A stretch of 64,000 nucleotides of DNA from Caldicellulosiruptor naganoensis (lineage in GTDB: Bacteria > Bacillota > Thermoanaerobacteria > Caldicellulosiruptorales > Caldicellulosiruptoraceae), in assembly GCF_026914285.1 (NCBI RefSeq), contig NZ_CP113864.1:1519001-1583000 (forward strand), given 5' to 3'. Shown here one piece after another: positions 37,121 to 48,386 of this stretch; within the stretch, counting starts at the first letter, position 1; each line of letters opens with the position of its first letter. A model generated the notes under the pieces. The model was given only the letters and a program-made list of their open reading frames with translations. It searched no databases and was not told where the DNA came from. Both the position numbers and the translations under genes were made by a program.

Positions 37121-37146
37121 AAAAATAAAGGAAATTCAATGAAGTA
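37121..37146 (+). repeat. Target-site duplication, right copy (26 bp)
   Basis: Exact repeat of 35113-35138, beginning directly after the right inverted repeat of the element. Confidence 0.92.
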
Positions 37147-37164
37147 GGATGGAAGGAAGGGAAT

Positions 37165-37200
37165 ATAAAAAGGGGGATGTCAAAAAAACATCCCCCCTAA
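37165..37200 (-). terminator. Intrinsic terminator after the holin-like gene
   Basis: Stem GGGGGATGT (37172-37180)/ACATCCCCC (37188-37196), 7-base loop. The minus strand continues CCCCCTTTTTATA, a good U-tail for the holin-like gene. Before IS entry it would also have ended the 62-residue gene from the plus side. Confidence 0.85.
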
Positions 37201-37206
37201 AATAAT

Positions 37207-37509
37207 TTAGGTTTGTTTTTCGTCTGTAGACCTTTTTCTATATGTGTCCTTTATCATCTCATAATTCCCAAATGATGCCATGCAGATTAGTATAGAATTT
37301 ATCATCAGTAGTGTAATGTCTTTCAATGTGTTTTGGTGTGGAATAAAAACAAAGGATAGAACGAATGCAACAAAAAAGGTATAGATTCTAATTACATAAT
37401 CTTTGCACCGTTTTTTGAATATACCTTTTGTAAACTGAACAATAACATTTGTAGCAACTGTAATTCCTGCAAATGTACCAAGCTCCTGAGCTGAAAAATA
37501 ACTGTCCAA
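37207..37509 (-). CDS. Small holin-like membrane protein
   Basis: A 100-residue protein with about three hydrophobic stretches (15-30, 42-57, 67-83) and a charged tail. The opening SAQELGTFAGITVATNVIVQFTK resembles phage and phage-derived holin-like proteins of Firmicutes. TTG start with GGTGAG 6 bases upstream and own terminator. No lysin or other phage gene is nearby, so it is an orphan; host use or prophage remnant are both possible. Confidence 0.55.
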   Translation of the reverse strand: MDSYFSAQELGTFAGITVATNVIVQFTKGIFKKRCKDYVIRIYTFFVAFVLSFVFIPHQNTLKDITLLMINSILICMASFGNYEMIKDTYRKRSTDEKQT

Positions 37510-37580
37510 AGTATTCTCACCCTACAAAATTTTATGTCTACTTTTATGTTATTCACGAAAACTTTAGTTTGTGAAAAAAA

Positions 37581-38702
37581 TTATTTAAGATTTTCTGGAT
37601 TTAAATCTTCAAGCTCAGGTATGACAAACCTTCCATCTTTTCTAATAAGTTTTCCATCAAAGTAAATTTCTCCGCCGCCATACTCAGGGGTCTGAATCAA
37701 CACTATATCCCAGTGCACAGCTGATCTGTTGCCATTGTCAGCATCCTCATAAGCACTGCCCGGTGTAAAGTGTATGCTTCCGACTATCTTCTCATCAAAT
37801 AGGGTGTCTTCCATAGGCTTTGTAATGTATGGATTTAGTCCAATTGAAAATTCACCTATATACCTTGCACCCTCGTCTGTGTCCAAAATCTTATTTAGCT
37901 TTTCTGTGTTGTTTGCAGTAGCTTTTACAATTTTTCCATCTTTAAATTCAAACCTAATATTTTCAAACTTAAAACCTGCATAGTTTGAAGGGGTGTTATA
38001 GGTTATATACCCATTGACAGAGTCTTTAACAGGTGCAGTGTATACTTCACCATCAGGTATATTCATATGTCCATCACATTTTACAGCTTTCATACCCTTT
38101 ATTGAAAATGTGAGGTCTGTACCTTCACCTACTATTCTCACTTCATCTGTTTTTTCCATAAGTTCAACCAGCTTGTCCATCGCCTTTGACATCTTTCTGT
38201 AGTCAAGGTTGCAAACATTGAAATAAAAATCTTCAAATGCCTCTTTGCTCATCCTTGCTTGCTGAGCCATTGAGTAATTGGGGTATCTTAAAATACACCA
38301 TTTTGTCTTTGGCACTCTTACCTCACCGTGTACTTTGCGAAACCAGATTTTCTGATACAGCGCCATCTTATCATCTGGCACATCGCTTAGCTCAAATGGA
38401 TTTTGACTTGACCTGATACCAATATACGCATCCATATTTTCCATGAGCTGCTTTTCATTTTCAGCGATTATTTTTATTTGATCTTCAGTGGCATTTAAAA
38501 GAAGTTCTCTCAATAGGCTCTGATTCTTAATCCATAAAAACGGCATTGCGCCTTTTTGATATGAAAGCCTTATAAGCTCCTTTGTCAAATCAATTTCCTC
38601 ACCAATCAGTTCTATCAGAATCTTTTCACCACTCTTTAGTTCAACAGAGTATTCTATAAGATTTTTAGCAAGTATTTTTACTCTTTCATCTACCAATGTC
38701 AC
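37581..38702 (-). CDS. M29 family metallo-aminopeptidase
   Basis: A 373-residue peptidase of the aminopeptidase T/PepS/AmpS family, first known from Thermus. Family features: GEGTDLTFSIKG (near 190), DGHMNIPDGEVYTAPV (near 214, metal-binding Glu), EFSIGLNPYI with metal site, and GSIHFTPGSAYEDADNGNRSAVHWD (near 310). Cytoplasmic, two-metal enzyme releasing N-terminal residues. Start either GTG 38702 or TTG 38696; AAGGAG fits the latter at 9 bases. Confidence 0.92.
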   Translation of the reverse strand: MTLVDERVKILAKNLIEYSVELKSGEKILIELIGEEIDLTKELIRLSYQKGAMPFLWIKNQSLLRELLLNATEDQIKIIAENEKQLMENMDAYIGIRSSQNPFELSDVPDDKMALYQKIWFRKVHGEVRVPKTKWCILRYPNYSMAQQARMSKEAFEDFYFNVCNLDYRKMSKAMDKLVELMEKTDEVRIVGEGTDLTFSIKGMKAVKCDGHMNIPDGEVYTAPVKDSVNGYITYNTPSNYAGFKFENIRFEFKDGKIVKATANNTEKLNKILDTDEGARYIGEFSIGLNPYITKPMEDTLFDEKIVGSIHFTPGSAYEDADNGNRSAVHWDIVLIQTPEYGGGEIYFDGKLIRKDGRFVIPELEDLNPENLK

Positions 38703-38722
38703 CGTCTCCTTTCTAAAAATTC

Positions 38723-39436
38723 TTATTTTTCAAACACCTTGTTCACCATATTCTCATCTAAAAAAACAAACTCACCTTCTTTTAGCTTGCCAAGTTTTAG
38801 CTTGCCTATTGCAACTCTCTTTAGTTTTAACACCCTGTGACCAATTGCATCGCACATTTTTCTTACTTGCCTGTTCCTTCCTTCGTGTATTTTTATCTCA
38901 ACAAGAGACCTTCCTTTAAAAACCTTTAAAACTTTAAACTTGGCTGGTGAAGTCAGTCTTCCATCAATTAAAAGGCCTTTTTCAAACTGCTCAATCTCTT
39001 CTTTTGTTGGCACACCTTCAATGAGTGCAATATACGTCTTTTCAATATCATGCTTGGGGTGTGTAACTTTATATGCAAACTCTCCATCATTTGTAAGAAG
39101 TATAAGCCCTGTTGTGTCAAAGTCAAGTCTTCCTACAGGAAAAACTCTAACATCCACTTTGTCTTTTACAAGGTCTACAACAGTTTTTCTACCTTTCTCA
39201 TCCTTTGCAGAAGATATCACACCAAATGGCTTGTTGAGCATTATATAAACCTTCTTTTGGACTGGTACAAGTTTTTTGCCATCAACCAAGACTTCATCCT
39301 TTTGAGGGTCAACTTTAAAGCCAAGCTCTGTAATGGTTCTGCCATTTACCTTTACTCTTCCTTGGAGAATAATCTCTTCGCACTTTCTGCGTGATGCAAC
39401 ACCACAGTCAGCCATAAATTTTTGAAGGCGAACCAA
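38723..39436 (-). CDS. 23S rRNA pseudouridine synthase RluB-type
   Basis: A 237-residue RsuA/RluB-family enzyme: S4 domain (QKFMADCGVASRRKCEEIIL), MLNKPFGVISSAKDEKGRKTV (the RluB loop), catalytic GRLDFDTTGL (near 102) and EGRNRQVRKMCDAIGHRV. In Bacillus the orthologue makes pseudouridine 2633 of 23S rRNA. TTG start with AGGTGA upstream. It begins 1 base after the thiI stop. Confidence 0.9.
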   Translation of the reverse strand: MVRLQKFMADCGVASRRKCEEIILQGRVKVNGRTITELGFKVDPQKDEVLVDGKKLVPVQKKVYIMLNKPFGVISSAKDEKGRKTVVDLVKDKVDVRVFPVGRLDFDTTGLILLTNDGEFAYKVTHPKHDIEKTYIALIEGVPTKEEIEQFEKGLLIDGRLTSPAKFKVLKVFKGRSLVEIKIHEGRNRQVRKMCDAIGHRVLKLKRVAIGKLKLGKLKEGEFVFLDENMVNKVFEK

Positions 39437-39437
39437 A

Positions 39438-40616
39438 TCACCTATCTTCTATCACCATCCATTCAGTATTCGAAATGGCATTCTCTATCAATGATGATAC
39501 ATCTAATTTTTCCTCTTCTTTAATAACTTCTTCAAGTTTTGGCTTGGTCTTTGGATGTTTTGGAACAAATACCGTACAGCAATCCTCATATGGCAAGATT
39601 GAAATGTCATATGTGCCAATGTTCTTTGCAATTCTTATTATCTCTTCTTTGTCCATGCCAATAAGAGGTCTTAGAACTGGCATTGATACAGCAGCGTTTG
39701 TACAAATGATACTTTCCATTGTTTGGCTTGCAACCTGCCCAATACTCTCACCAGTAACAAGTGCTAAACCGCCGTTTTCTTTAGCAATCCTTTCTGCAAT
39801 CTTCATCATAAACCTTCTCATAATAATTGTAAGATACCTCTCATTGCACTTTTCATAGATAGTAGTCTGAATTTCAGTAAAAGGTACAATGTAAAGTTTT
39901 AGTCTATCTGTAAACTGAGCTAAAACCCTGCAAAGGTCAATGACCTTTTCTTTTGCTTTCTCACCAGTATATGGAAAGCTGTAAAAATGGACCGCTTCTA
40001 TTTCAACACCTCTTTTTGCTATCATGAACCCTGCAACGGGGCTGTCTATCCCGCCAGAGAGTAAAAGGTGTGCCTTGCCCCCTGTGCCCAGTGGCATACC
40101 ACCAATACCTTTTTCTTCTGATGAATACACATATGCCTTGTCCCTTATCTCAATATTTACCTCAAAATCAGGATTGTGTACATCAACCTTAAGACCATAT
40201 TTGTCAGCAAGATTTTTAAGAATATGTGCGCCAATAAGTCTTGAAAGCTCTGGCGACCTTAATTCAAATGTCTTATCAGCCCTCTTTGTCTCAACTTTGA
40301 AAGTTTTTTTGCCTTTTTGAATCTCATTAAGAGCAACGTTTAAAGCTGCAGATTTGATAGCCTCTACTTGTTTTTCTGCAACTTCGCAGATAGTAAAACC
40401 AACAAGACCATAGACCTTCCTCAGCCTTTCAATTGCAAAATAAAAATCATTTTCAGAGAGGTTTTCAATAAATATTCTACCTTGTTCTTTCGTAATTGAG
40501 ATATTCTCAAGATTCTTGAGTTTTCTTTTTATGTTCCTCACAAGCATGTCTTCAAACAAAGGACGATTTAATCCTTTTAAGGCAAGTTCACCATACCTTA
40601 TTAAAATAGCCTTCAT
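39438..40616 (-). CDS. thiI: tRNA 4-thiouridine synthetase
   Basis: Adenylates U8 of tRNA and inserts sulfur delivered by a cysteine desulfurase. About 392 residues: N-terminal ferredoxin-like and THUMP domains, PP-loop LLSGGIDSPVAGF (near 183), VTGESIGQVASQT (near 280). There is no C-terminal rhodanese domain, as in many Firmicutes. ATG 40616 (MKAILIRYGELALKG) is the family start. It follows the desulfurase gene by 12 bases, its likely sulfur donor. Confidence 0.93.
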   Translation of the reverse strand: MKAILIRYGELALKGLNRPLFEDMLVRNIKRKLKNLENISITKEQGRIFIENLSENDFYFAIERLRKVYGLVGFTICEVAEKQVEAIKSAALNVALNEIQKGKKTFKVETKRADKTFELRSPELSRLIGAHILKNLADKYGLKVDVHNPDFEVNIEIRDKAYVYSSEEKGIGGMPLGTGGKAHLLLSGGIDSPVAGFMIAKRGVEIEAVHFYSFPYTGEKAKEKVIDLCRVLAQFTDRLKLYIVPFTEIQTTIYEKCNERYLTIIMRRFMMKIAERIAKENGGLALVTGESIGQVASQTMESIICTNAAVSMPVLRPLIGMDKEEIIRIAKNIGTYDISILPYEDCCTVFVPKHPKTKPKLEEVIKEEEKLDVSSLIENAISNTEWMVIEDR

Positions 40617-40628
40617 TCCATTCATCCT

Positions 40629-41777
40629 TTACCTTTTTATTTTCTGCAAAAACTTGAGCAATTTTTCCAATACTTCAAGTGTGTAATCAACTTCTTCAAG
40701 GTTATTCAAATAAGAAAAACTAAAACGTATATTACTTTGTGCAATTTCCATTGATTTTCCCATGCTATAAAGAACCTTGTTATATGTTCTGCCCCTTGAT
40801 GAACAAGCAGAACCAGACGATGCGAATACATTATAGCTTTCAAGAGTATGAAGCAGAACCTCGGATTTAATCCCTAAAAATGACACATTTAAAATTGCGT
40901 CAGATGTATTGTCAAGTGGTGAATTTATCACAACATCATCAAAATTTCTTAGCCCCTCAATAAATCTTTGTTTTATCATTCTTAGCTTATTTGGCTGCTC
41001 ATTTTGCAGCCTTTCATACACCTCAATTGCCTTATAAATCGAAAAAATACCTGGCATATTCTCTGTCCCAGGTCTTACTTCATTTTGCTGCTCTCCACCA
41101 AAAATTATTGGTTGGATGTTGATTCCCTTTTTGATATACAGGGCTCCAATCCCTTTTAATGCATGAATCTTATGCCCACTTATTGACATCAAATCAACGT
41201 TTAGATCTTTGGCATTGGTCTTTTCCTTCATAAACGCCTGAACTGCATCTGTGTGGACAATCACATTTGGATTTTTCTTCTTTGCCACTTCAGCTATCTT
41301 TTTTACATCAAAAATATGCCCTGTTTCGTTGTTTACAAGCATGACGCTCACTAAAATTGTCTTATCGTCCACTTCATTTTCAAGCTCTTCAAAGTCAATA
41401 TTTCCGTTTTGATCAACCTTTAAAAAGCGCACTTCAAATCCACACCTTTTCAGGTGCTCAAGTGTACTTAACACTGATGGGTGCTCAACAGGGCTTGAGA
41501 TTATTTTATTTCCTCTTTTGTGATTAGCAAAGGCAATTCCAATTAGTGCTAAATTGTTTGCCTCTGTACCCCCAGATGTAAAGTATATTTCTTCAGGATT
41601 TACATTTATCTTTTGAGCTATTTTCCATCTTGCCTCTTTTAACACCTTTTCAGCGCTGACTCCAAGCCTATGCAAGGACGATGGGTTACCATAATTTTGG
41701 GCCAAAAAATCTTTCAACCCTTCTATAACCTCATCAAACGGGCGTGTTGTTGCTGCATTGTCAAAATATACAACCAT
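40629..41777 (-). CDS. Cysteine desulfurase (IscS/NifS family)
   Basis: A 382-residue PLP enzyme that takes sulfur from cysteine. YFDNAATTRPFDEV at the start, SGGTEANNLAL (near 68), HTDAVQAF (PLP Asp), SGHKIHALKGIGALY with the PLP lysine near 203, and SSGSACSSRGRTYN with the persulfide cysteine near 323. Its placement with thiI suggests it serves tRNA thiolation. Confidence 0.93.
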   Translation of the reverse strand: MVVYFDNAATTRPFDEVIEGLKDFLAQNYGNPSSLHRLGVSAEKVLKEARWKIAQKINVNPEEIYFTSGGTEANNLALIGIAFANHKRGNKIISSPVEHPSVLSTLEHLKRCGFEVRFLKVDQNGNIDFEELENEVDDKTILVSVMLVNNETGHIFDVKKIAEVAKKKNPNVIVHTDAVQAFMKEKTNAKDLNVDLMSISGHKIHALKGIGALYIKKGINIQPIIFGGEQQNEVRPGTENMPGIFSIYKAIEVYERLQNEQPNKLRMIKQRFIEGLRNFDDVVINSPLDNTSDAILNVSFLGIKSEVLLHTLESYNVFASSGSACSSRGRTYNKVLYSMGKSMEIAQSNIRFSFSYLNNLEEVDYTLEVLEKLLKFLQKIKR

Positions 41778-41792
41778 CTTCTACCCTTCCTT

Positions 41793-42521
41793 TCACATCT
41801 CACCAAGAAGATGCATGACAATAGAAATTGCTGAAATAGTTGCAGTTTCACTTCTTAGAATACGTTTTCCAAGTGAGACTATTCTGACTTTTTGCAAGTC
41901 TTTAAAAATCTTTATTTCCTCTTCTTCAAAACCACCCTCTGGTCCAATCAATATACCTACTCTGTTTGTGTTAGGATTAATATCCAAGTAAACTTCTTCA
42001 TTTTTCTTCTCATATGGAATTATAAGAAGATCAAGCTCATCTAAAAAGTCTTTGACTCTACCAATTTCAATAGGTTTTTGAATCAGTGGCGGATATGGTC
42101 TTAAGCACTGCTTTTGTGCCTCTTTAGCAATTTTCTGCCAACGTTCTATCTTTTTTTCTTCCTTCTCGCTGATATCAATGACAACTCTTTTTGAAATAAC
42201 AGGAATTAAAACTTTTACGCCAAGCTCAGTTGCTTTCTGAATTATAATATCCATCTTCTGATTTTTTATAATACACTGAAATAAAAAAACATCTTTTTGT
42301 GGCTCCCGTTGGTTGAGAACCTTTTCTTCTATTGCTACTTTTATTTTATCCTTTGAAATTTCCAAAATCTTAGCTTTGTAATCATATATGCCATCACAAA
42401 GTTCTACAGAAGCACCTTCTTTTTTGCGCAAAACTTTTACTATGTGGTTTATATCTTCTTTGTCTGTTATATATGCAATGTCATTGACAATGTCTTTGCT
42501 CTCAATAAAAAAAATAGGCAA
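41793..42521 (-). CDS. rsmE: 16S rRNA (uracil1498-N3)-methyltransferase
   Basis: A 242-residue SPOUT methyltransferase with an N-terminal PUA-like domain. Visible: INHIVKVLRKKEGA, QCIIKNQKMDIIIQKATELGVKVLIP-type region, IGPEGGFEEEEI (near 195) and SLGKRILRSETATISAISIV at the C-terminal knot. TTG start with GGTGA upstream. It follows prmA, the standard pairing. Confidence 0.94.
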   Translation of the reverse strand: MPIFFIESKDIVNDIAYITDKEDINHIVKVLRKKEGASVELCDGIYDYKAKILEISKDKIKVAIEEKVLNQREPQKDVFLFQCIIKNQKMDIIIQKATELGVKVLIPVISKRVVIDISEKEEKKIERWQKIAKEAQKQCLRPYPPLIQKPIEIGRVKDFLDELDLLIIPYEKKNEEVYLDINPNTNRVGILIGPEGGFEEEEIKIFKDLQKVRIVSLGKRILRSETATISAISIVMHLLGEM

Positions 42522-42543
42522 TGTCTATCACCCTATACTACTT

Positions 42544-43452
42544 TTACTTTTTCGCTACTACCAAACACCAGCTGTTAAGTTTTTTGATTTCAACTACTTC
42601 CAAAGAATTCCCTCTAAAGCTTTTTAATACATCATCAAGTCTATCCTCAATAATTCCAGATGAGATAAAAAGCCCATCTTCTTTGAGAACGTTTTTAATA
42701 TCATTTGCCAATTTTATTATTATATCAGCTATAATATTTGCAATTGCTATGTCAAACCTCTCTTCAATTCCAAAAACTAAGTCATTTTGCCTAATTTCAA
42801 TTTCAATGTTGTTCAAAGCAGCATTTTCTTTTGCAACCTTTACAGCAACATCATCTATATCAACTGCTAAAACTCTATTGGCTCCAAGCTTTTTTGCTGA
42901 AATCGCTAAAATCCCTGAGCCTGTACCAATATCAATTACATCAAACCCTGGCTTTATATATCTTTGAATTGCCTCTAAGCAAAGCATTGTTGACTCATGT
43001 GTACCTGTACCAAATGCCATACCAGGGTCAAGCTTTACAATCGTCTTGCCACTGGTATTTTGGTAGCTTTCCCACGATGGTACAATGACAATATTCCCTA
43101 TTTCAACAGGCTTATAATACTTCTTCCACTCTTCTGCCCAGTCTTTTTCATCAACCTCAGAAATATCAATCTTGCCCTCGCCAATATTGAGGTACTGTGA
43201 AGCATCTTTTAACCTCTCTTCAATGTTGAAAATAAGTTCTGAGATATTCACACTTTCAGGAAAATACGCACGAACGATTGCAAAATTTCGTTTAGGAAAT
43301 TGATTTTCATCTATATAGTCCCACGAATTTGGATATTTTAAAATTTCATCATCCTCTATTACAACACCGTTTGCTCCAAGATCATACAAGATATTCGAAA
43401 TAGCATCCTCAGCCTCTTGCAAAGTTTTAATTGAGACCTCAAACCACTTCAT
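42544..43452 (-). CDS. prmA: Ribosomal protein L11 methyltransferase
   Basis: Methylates L11. The 302-residue protein shows WAEEWKKYYKP, LDPGMAFGTGTHESTMLCLE (near 140), DVIDIGTGSGILAISAKKLGA (near 166) with VDIDDVAV, and ANIIADIIIKLA (near 230) as the substrate motif. Lies between dnaJ and rsmE in the usual heat-shock neighbourhood. Confidence 0.95.
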   Translation of the reverse strand: MKWFEVSIKTLQEAEDAISNILYDLGANGVVIEDDEILKYPNSWDYIDENQFPKRNFAIVRAYFPESVNISELIFNIEERLKDASQYLNIGEGKIDISEVDEKDWAEEWKKYYKPVEIGNIVIVPSWESYQNTSGKTIVKLDPGMAFGTGTHESTMLCLEAIQRYIKPGFDVIDIGTGSGILAISAKKLGANRVLAVDIDDVAVKVAKENAALNNIEIEIRQNDLVFGIEERFDIAIANIIADIIIKLANDIKNVLKEDGLFISSGIIEDRLDDVLKSFRGNSLEVVEIKKLNSWCLVVAKK

Positions 43453-43483
43453 ATTTCAGCATTTCTCCTTTTTTTACATAGGT

Positions 43484-44647
43484 TTACGAAAAAGCTTCTC
43501 TTATCCTATCCCAAAAATGTTTTTTCTTTTCGTACCCTTCTTCAGACGAAAGCTCTTCAAATTTTCTCAAAAGCTCTTTTTGCCTTTCAGAAAGCTTCTT
43601 TGGTACCTCAACAATAAATTTCACAACCAAATCGCCTCTGCCCCTACCTCTCAAATATGGCACACCTTTACCTTTAATCCTCACCTCATCACCACTTTGT
43701 GTACCTGGTTCTATTTTTACCCTTGTTCTGCCATCTAAGGTAGGTATTTCTATCTCACCACCAAGTGCTGCATTGACAAATGTAATTGGTACCTCAACAT
43801 AAAGGTCTTGCCCCACTCGTTTAAAAACAGGATGTGGTGCTATTTTGATCCTAATGTGCAAATCACCATTTGGTCCACCTTTTATGCCACTTTCTCCTTC
43901 GCCTCTTAAAGTTATTACCTGGCCATCGTCAATTCCAGCTGGAATGTTTATCTTCACCCTCCTCTGGCGTCTCACAGTTCCAGTACCACCACATTCTCTG
44001 CATGGATCTGTGACGATAGTTCCAACACCACCACAAGCATCGCATGTTTTTATTGTAGTAAACTCACCAAAGAATGTTGCCTGTCTTGACCTAATCTGCC
44101 CTGTACCACCACATTTTTGACATCTGACAGGTGTCGAACCTGGTCTTATACCACTTCCACCACAGACAGAACATTTCTCTGTCCTGTAAATAGGAATCTC
44201 TTTTTCACAGCCAAAGACCGATTCTTTTAAAGTCAGTTCTAAATCAACGTGTATATCAGCACCTTTTCTGGGTGCTTCTTTTCTTTTTCTTGATGACCCA
44301 AAGATATCAAACCCTTCAAACAGGTCTTCAAATATATCTCCAAAACTTCCAAAGTCAAAGTCTGCGAAACCGCCTGTAAAGCCACCAGAAAATCCTCCGC
44401 TCTGAGCACCATATGTTGGGTCAAATGCAGCATGGCCAAACTGGTCGTACTTCCTTCTCTTTTCAGGGTCACTCAACACTTCATATGCTTCATTTATCTC
44501 TTTAAATTTTTCTTCTGCTTCTTTGTTTCCTGGGTTGGCATCAGGGTGATATTGCTTTGCAAGTCTTCTATATGCTCTTTTTATCTCTTCTTGTGTTGCG
44601 TTTCGTGGAACACCTAATATTTCATAGTAATCTTTTTTCTGTGCCAT
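43484..44647 (-). CDS. dnaJ: Chaperone DnaJ
   Basis: A 387-residue type I J protein: J domain with YHPDANPG (HPD near 34), a Gly/Phe-rich linker ([17 protein letters not shown]), and a zinc domain with four CxxCxGxG repeats ([32 protein letters not shown]). It stimulates DnaK ATPase. A terminator after dnaK and a separate promoter mean it can be expressed apart from the CIRCE operon. Confidence 0.97.
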   Translation of the reverse strand: MAQKKDYYEILGVPRNATQEEIKRAYRRLAKQYHPDANPGNKEAEEKFKEINEAYEVLSDPEKRRKYDQFGHAAFDPTYGAQSGGFSGGFTGGFADFDFGSFGDIFEDLFEGFDIFGSSRKRKEAPRKGADIHVDLELTLKESVFGCEKEIPIYRTEKCSVCGGSGIRPGSTPVRCQKCGGTGQIRSRQATFFGEFTTIKTCDACGGVGTIVTDPCRECGGTGTVRRQRRVKINIPAGIDDGQVITLRGEGESGIKGGPNGDLHIRIKIAPHPVFKRVGQDLYVEVPITFVNAALGGEIEIPTLDGRTRVKIEPGTQSGDEVRIKGKGVPYLRGRGRGDLVVKFIVEVPKKLSERQKELLRKFEELSSEEGYEKKKHFWDRIREAFS

Positions 44648-44678
44648 TTTCTATCACCCACTTAACTTACTGAATATT

Positions 44679-44707
44679 ATTATATACCAATACAAAACTT
44701 TTAACAA
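44679..44707 (-). promoter_or_regulatory. dnaJ promoter
   Basis: Minus strand TTGTTA (44702-44707), 17-base spacer, TATAAT (44679-44684), lying between the dnaK terminator and dnaJ. No CIRCE is near it. Confidence 0.6.
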
Positions 44708-44760
44708 ATCATTAAAAAGGACCAAAGCCATTTTTAAAGTGTTATGACTTTGGTCCTTTT
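44708..44760 (-). terminator. Intrinsic terminator after dnaK
   Basis: Long stem AAAAGGACCAAAG/CTTTGGTCCTTTT, arms at about 44715-44727 and 44748-44760, with a 20-base loop, followed on the minus strand by T residues. Confidence 0.82.
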
Positions 44761-44780
44761 CTCTAAAAAATCTAAATTTG

Positions 44781-46625
<1,845 letters not shown>

Positions 46626-47279
46626 TTAATTTGCATTAGCAACCTTAACAAGGCTGTATCTTATAACCCTGTCTTTTATCTTATAACCTTTTTGGAATTC
46701 TTCAATCACAATGTTCTTACCATACCTTTCATCCACCACATGCATAATAGCATTGTGGAGGTATGGGTCAAACTCTTTATTTAAAGCTTCAATAGGCTCC
46801 ACTCCAAGTTTTGAGAAGATATCATCAATTTGCTTTTTTATCATCTCAAGTCCTCTTAAAAACTCTTCATTTGTATTTTCTGATTCTTTAGCAGAGCTGA
46901 TTGCTCTTTCAAAGTTGTCGACAATAGGAAGGAGTTTTCCTACAACATCAGCAACAACTTCATAGTACATATTTTCCTTGTCCTTTGCAATTCGCTTTTT
47001 GTAGTTGTCAAAGTCAGCAGCAATTCGCTGACATAAGCTTTTGTATTCTTCAACTTCCTTTTCCTTCTCTTCAAGCTGCTTCTTTAACACTTCAATTGGG
47101 TCTTCTTGCTCTTGACTCTGGGTATCTTGCTGAACATTTTCAGTTTGATTATTTTCACTTTGTGGCTCGACATCCTGCTCCTGAGAAACCTCTTTCTCTA
47201 CTGCCTCTTCAGTAGCTGGAGGACTTTCAGAAATATTTGTCTCTTCACTTTTTAACTCTTTGTTTTCCATCTCACACAT
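46626..47279 (-). CDS. grpE: Nucleotide exchange factor GrpE
   Basis: Releases ADP from DnaK. The 217-residue protein has an acidic low-complexity N-terminus of about 60 residues, a long coiled coil (LKKQLEEKEKEVEEYKSL, ADFDNYKKRIAKDKENM) and the GrpE core (KLLPIVDNFERAI, LGVEPIEALNKEFDPYLHNA, FQKGYKIKDRVIRYSLVKVA). Between hrcA and dnaK. Confidence 0.96.
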   Translation of the reverse strand: MCEMENKELKSEETNISESPPATEEAVEKEVSQEQDVEPQSENNQTENVQQDTQSQEQEDPIEVLKKQLEEKEKEVEEYKSLCQRIAADFDNYKKRIAKDKENMYYEVVADVVGKLLPIVDNFERAISSAKESENTNEEFLRGLEMIKKQIDDIFSKLGVEPIEALNKEFDPYLHNAIMHVVDERYGKNIVIEEFQKGYKIKDRVIRYSLVKVANAN

Positions 47280-47300
47280 CTTAAAAAATCACCTCTTTAT

Positions 47301-48332
47301 TTATTCTGTGAAAAGTCTTGTCAAAATATCAGATAGCTCATCGCAGATATAATCAATCAAAGAAACTGTTTGCGAATACTTGAGCCTCTTTGGTCCGATT
47401 ATACCAATTGAACCTGCAATACTGTCTCCTATTCGGTAAGTGGAAAGAATAATGCTGCATTCCTTTAAATCTTCAATTGGGTTTTCTGTACCTATGCGTA
47501 TGGTTATATGGTCGTGCATTGAAGAGTTTATAATCTTTCGCAGCATGTCCTTTTGCTCAAATATATGCAAGAATATCTTAGCTTTTAAAACATCGTTAAA
47601 TTCCGGAAAATCAAACATGTTTTTAATACCGCTTAGAACAACCTCTGTACTGTCTGCTGCACTAATTGTTCTAAGAACACTATCAATGATTGGTGAGAGG
47701 ATTGTCTTGTTCTTGCCCAAACTATTTTCAATATCTAAAACGGTGTTTTCATCAATGTCTTCAAGTCTAAGCCCACTTAGCTTTTCGTTGAGAATGTTAG
47801 AGATATACACAAATTCTTTGTTTTCAATATTCTCAGGTTTGTCCAAAAGTATGTCCTTTACAAGCCCAGTATTTGTGACTAAAATCAATATATATTTTTT
47901 GCTGTCAACTGGCAAAAGTTGTAGATGCTTAATGTAGCTTTTCTTCACATTTGGGGTTGAGAGCACAGCTGTGTAGTTTGTAAGATTTGAAATAATTCTC
48001 GCTATGTTCTCCATGTACTCGTTTATCTCATTAAACTTTACATCCAGCTGAGACCTTATAAATGCAGTTTCTTGCGGTGAAGGTCTTGTGACCTTCATAA
48101 GCTCATCAACATAATATCTATAACCTTTATCAGATGGAATTCTTCCAGCTGAAGTATGTGGTTGCTCTAAATATCCCATTTCTTCTAAGTCAGACATCTC
48201 ATTTCTAATTGTTGCAGAAGAAATACCAACAATATACTTTTTTGCAATTGTGCGTGAGCCCACTGGCTCACCTGTATTTATATAATCATCTATAACCGCC
48301 TGAAGTATTCTTTTCTTTCTTTCATCCAACAT
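47301..48332 (-). CDS. hrcA: Heat-inducible transcription repressor HrcA
   Basis: Repressor binding CIRCE. About 343 residues with an N-terminal winged helix (RILQAVIDDYINTGEPVGSR, SATIRNEMSDLEEMGYLEQP, HTSAGRIPSDKGYRYYVD) and the GAF-like C-terminal domain (IGIIGPKRLKYSQTVSLID). ATG 48332 is taken because AAGG lies 8 bases upstream; a GTG at 48341 falls in that site. First gene of its own regulated operon. Confidence 0.96.
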   Translation of the reverse strand: MLDERKKRILQAVIDDYINTGEPVGSRTIAKKYIVGISSATIRNEMSDLEEMGYLEQPHTSAGRIPSDKGYRYYVDELMKVTRPSPQETAFIRSQLDVKFNEINEYMENIARIISNLTNYTAVLSTPNVKKSYIKHLQLLPVDSKKYILILVTNTGLVKDILLDKPENIENKEFVYISNILNEKLSGLRLEDIDENTVLDIENSLGKNKTILSPIIDSVLRTISAADSTEVVLSGIKNMFDFPEFNDVLKAKIFLHIFEQKDMLRKIINSSMHDHITIRIGTENPIEDLKECSIILSTYRIGDSIAGSIGIIGPKRLKYSQTVSLIDYICDELSDILTRLFTE

Positions 48333-48348
48333 TTTCCTCACCTTACTG

Positions 48349-48375
48349 TTAGCACTCTCATTTGATGAGTGCTAA
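48349..48375. promoter_or_regulatory. CIRCE operator
   Basis: Perfect TTAGCACTC-N9-GAGTGCTAA, 16 bases before the hrcA ATG. Binding site of HrcA, with autoregulation of hrcA-grpE-dnaK. Confidence 0.97.
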
Positions 48376-48386
48376 TTCTAAGATAT

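Noticed and set aside
37207-37509. Prophage
   Set aside because: A lone holin-like gene without lysin, structural, integrase or attachment sequences does not support a prophage.
41793-44120. Several plus-strand frames opposite rsmE, prmA and dnaJ
   Set aside because: Codon patterns follow the minus-strand genes; no start signals or domains were seen.
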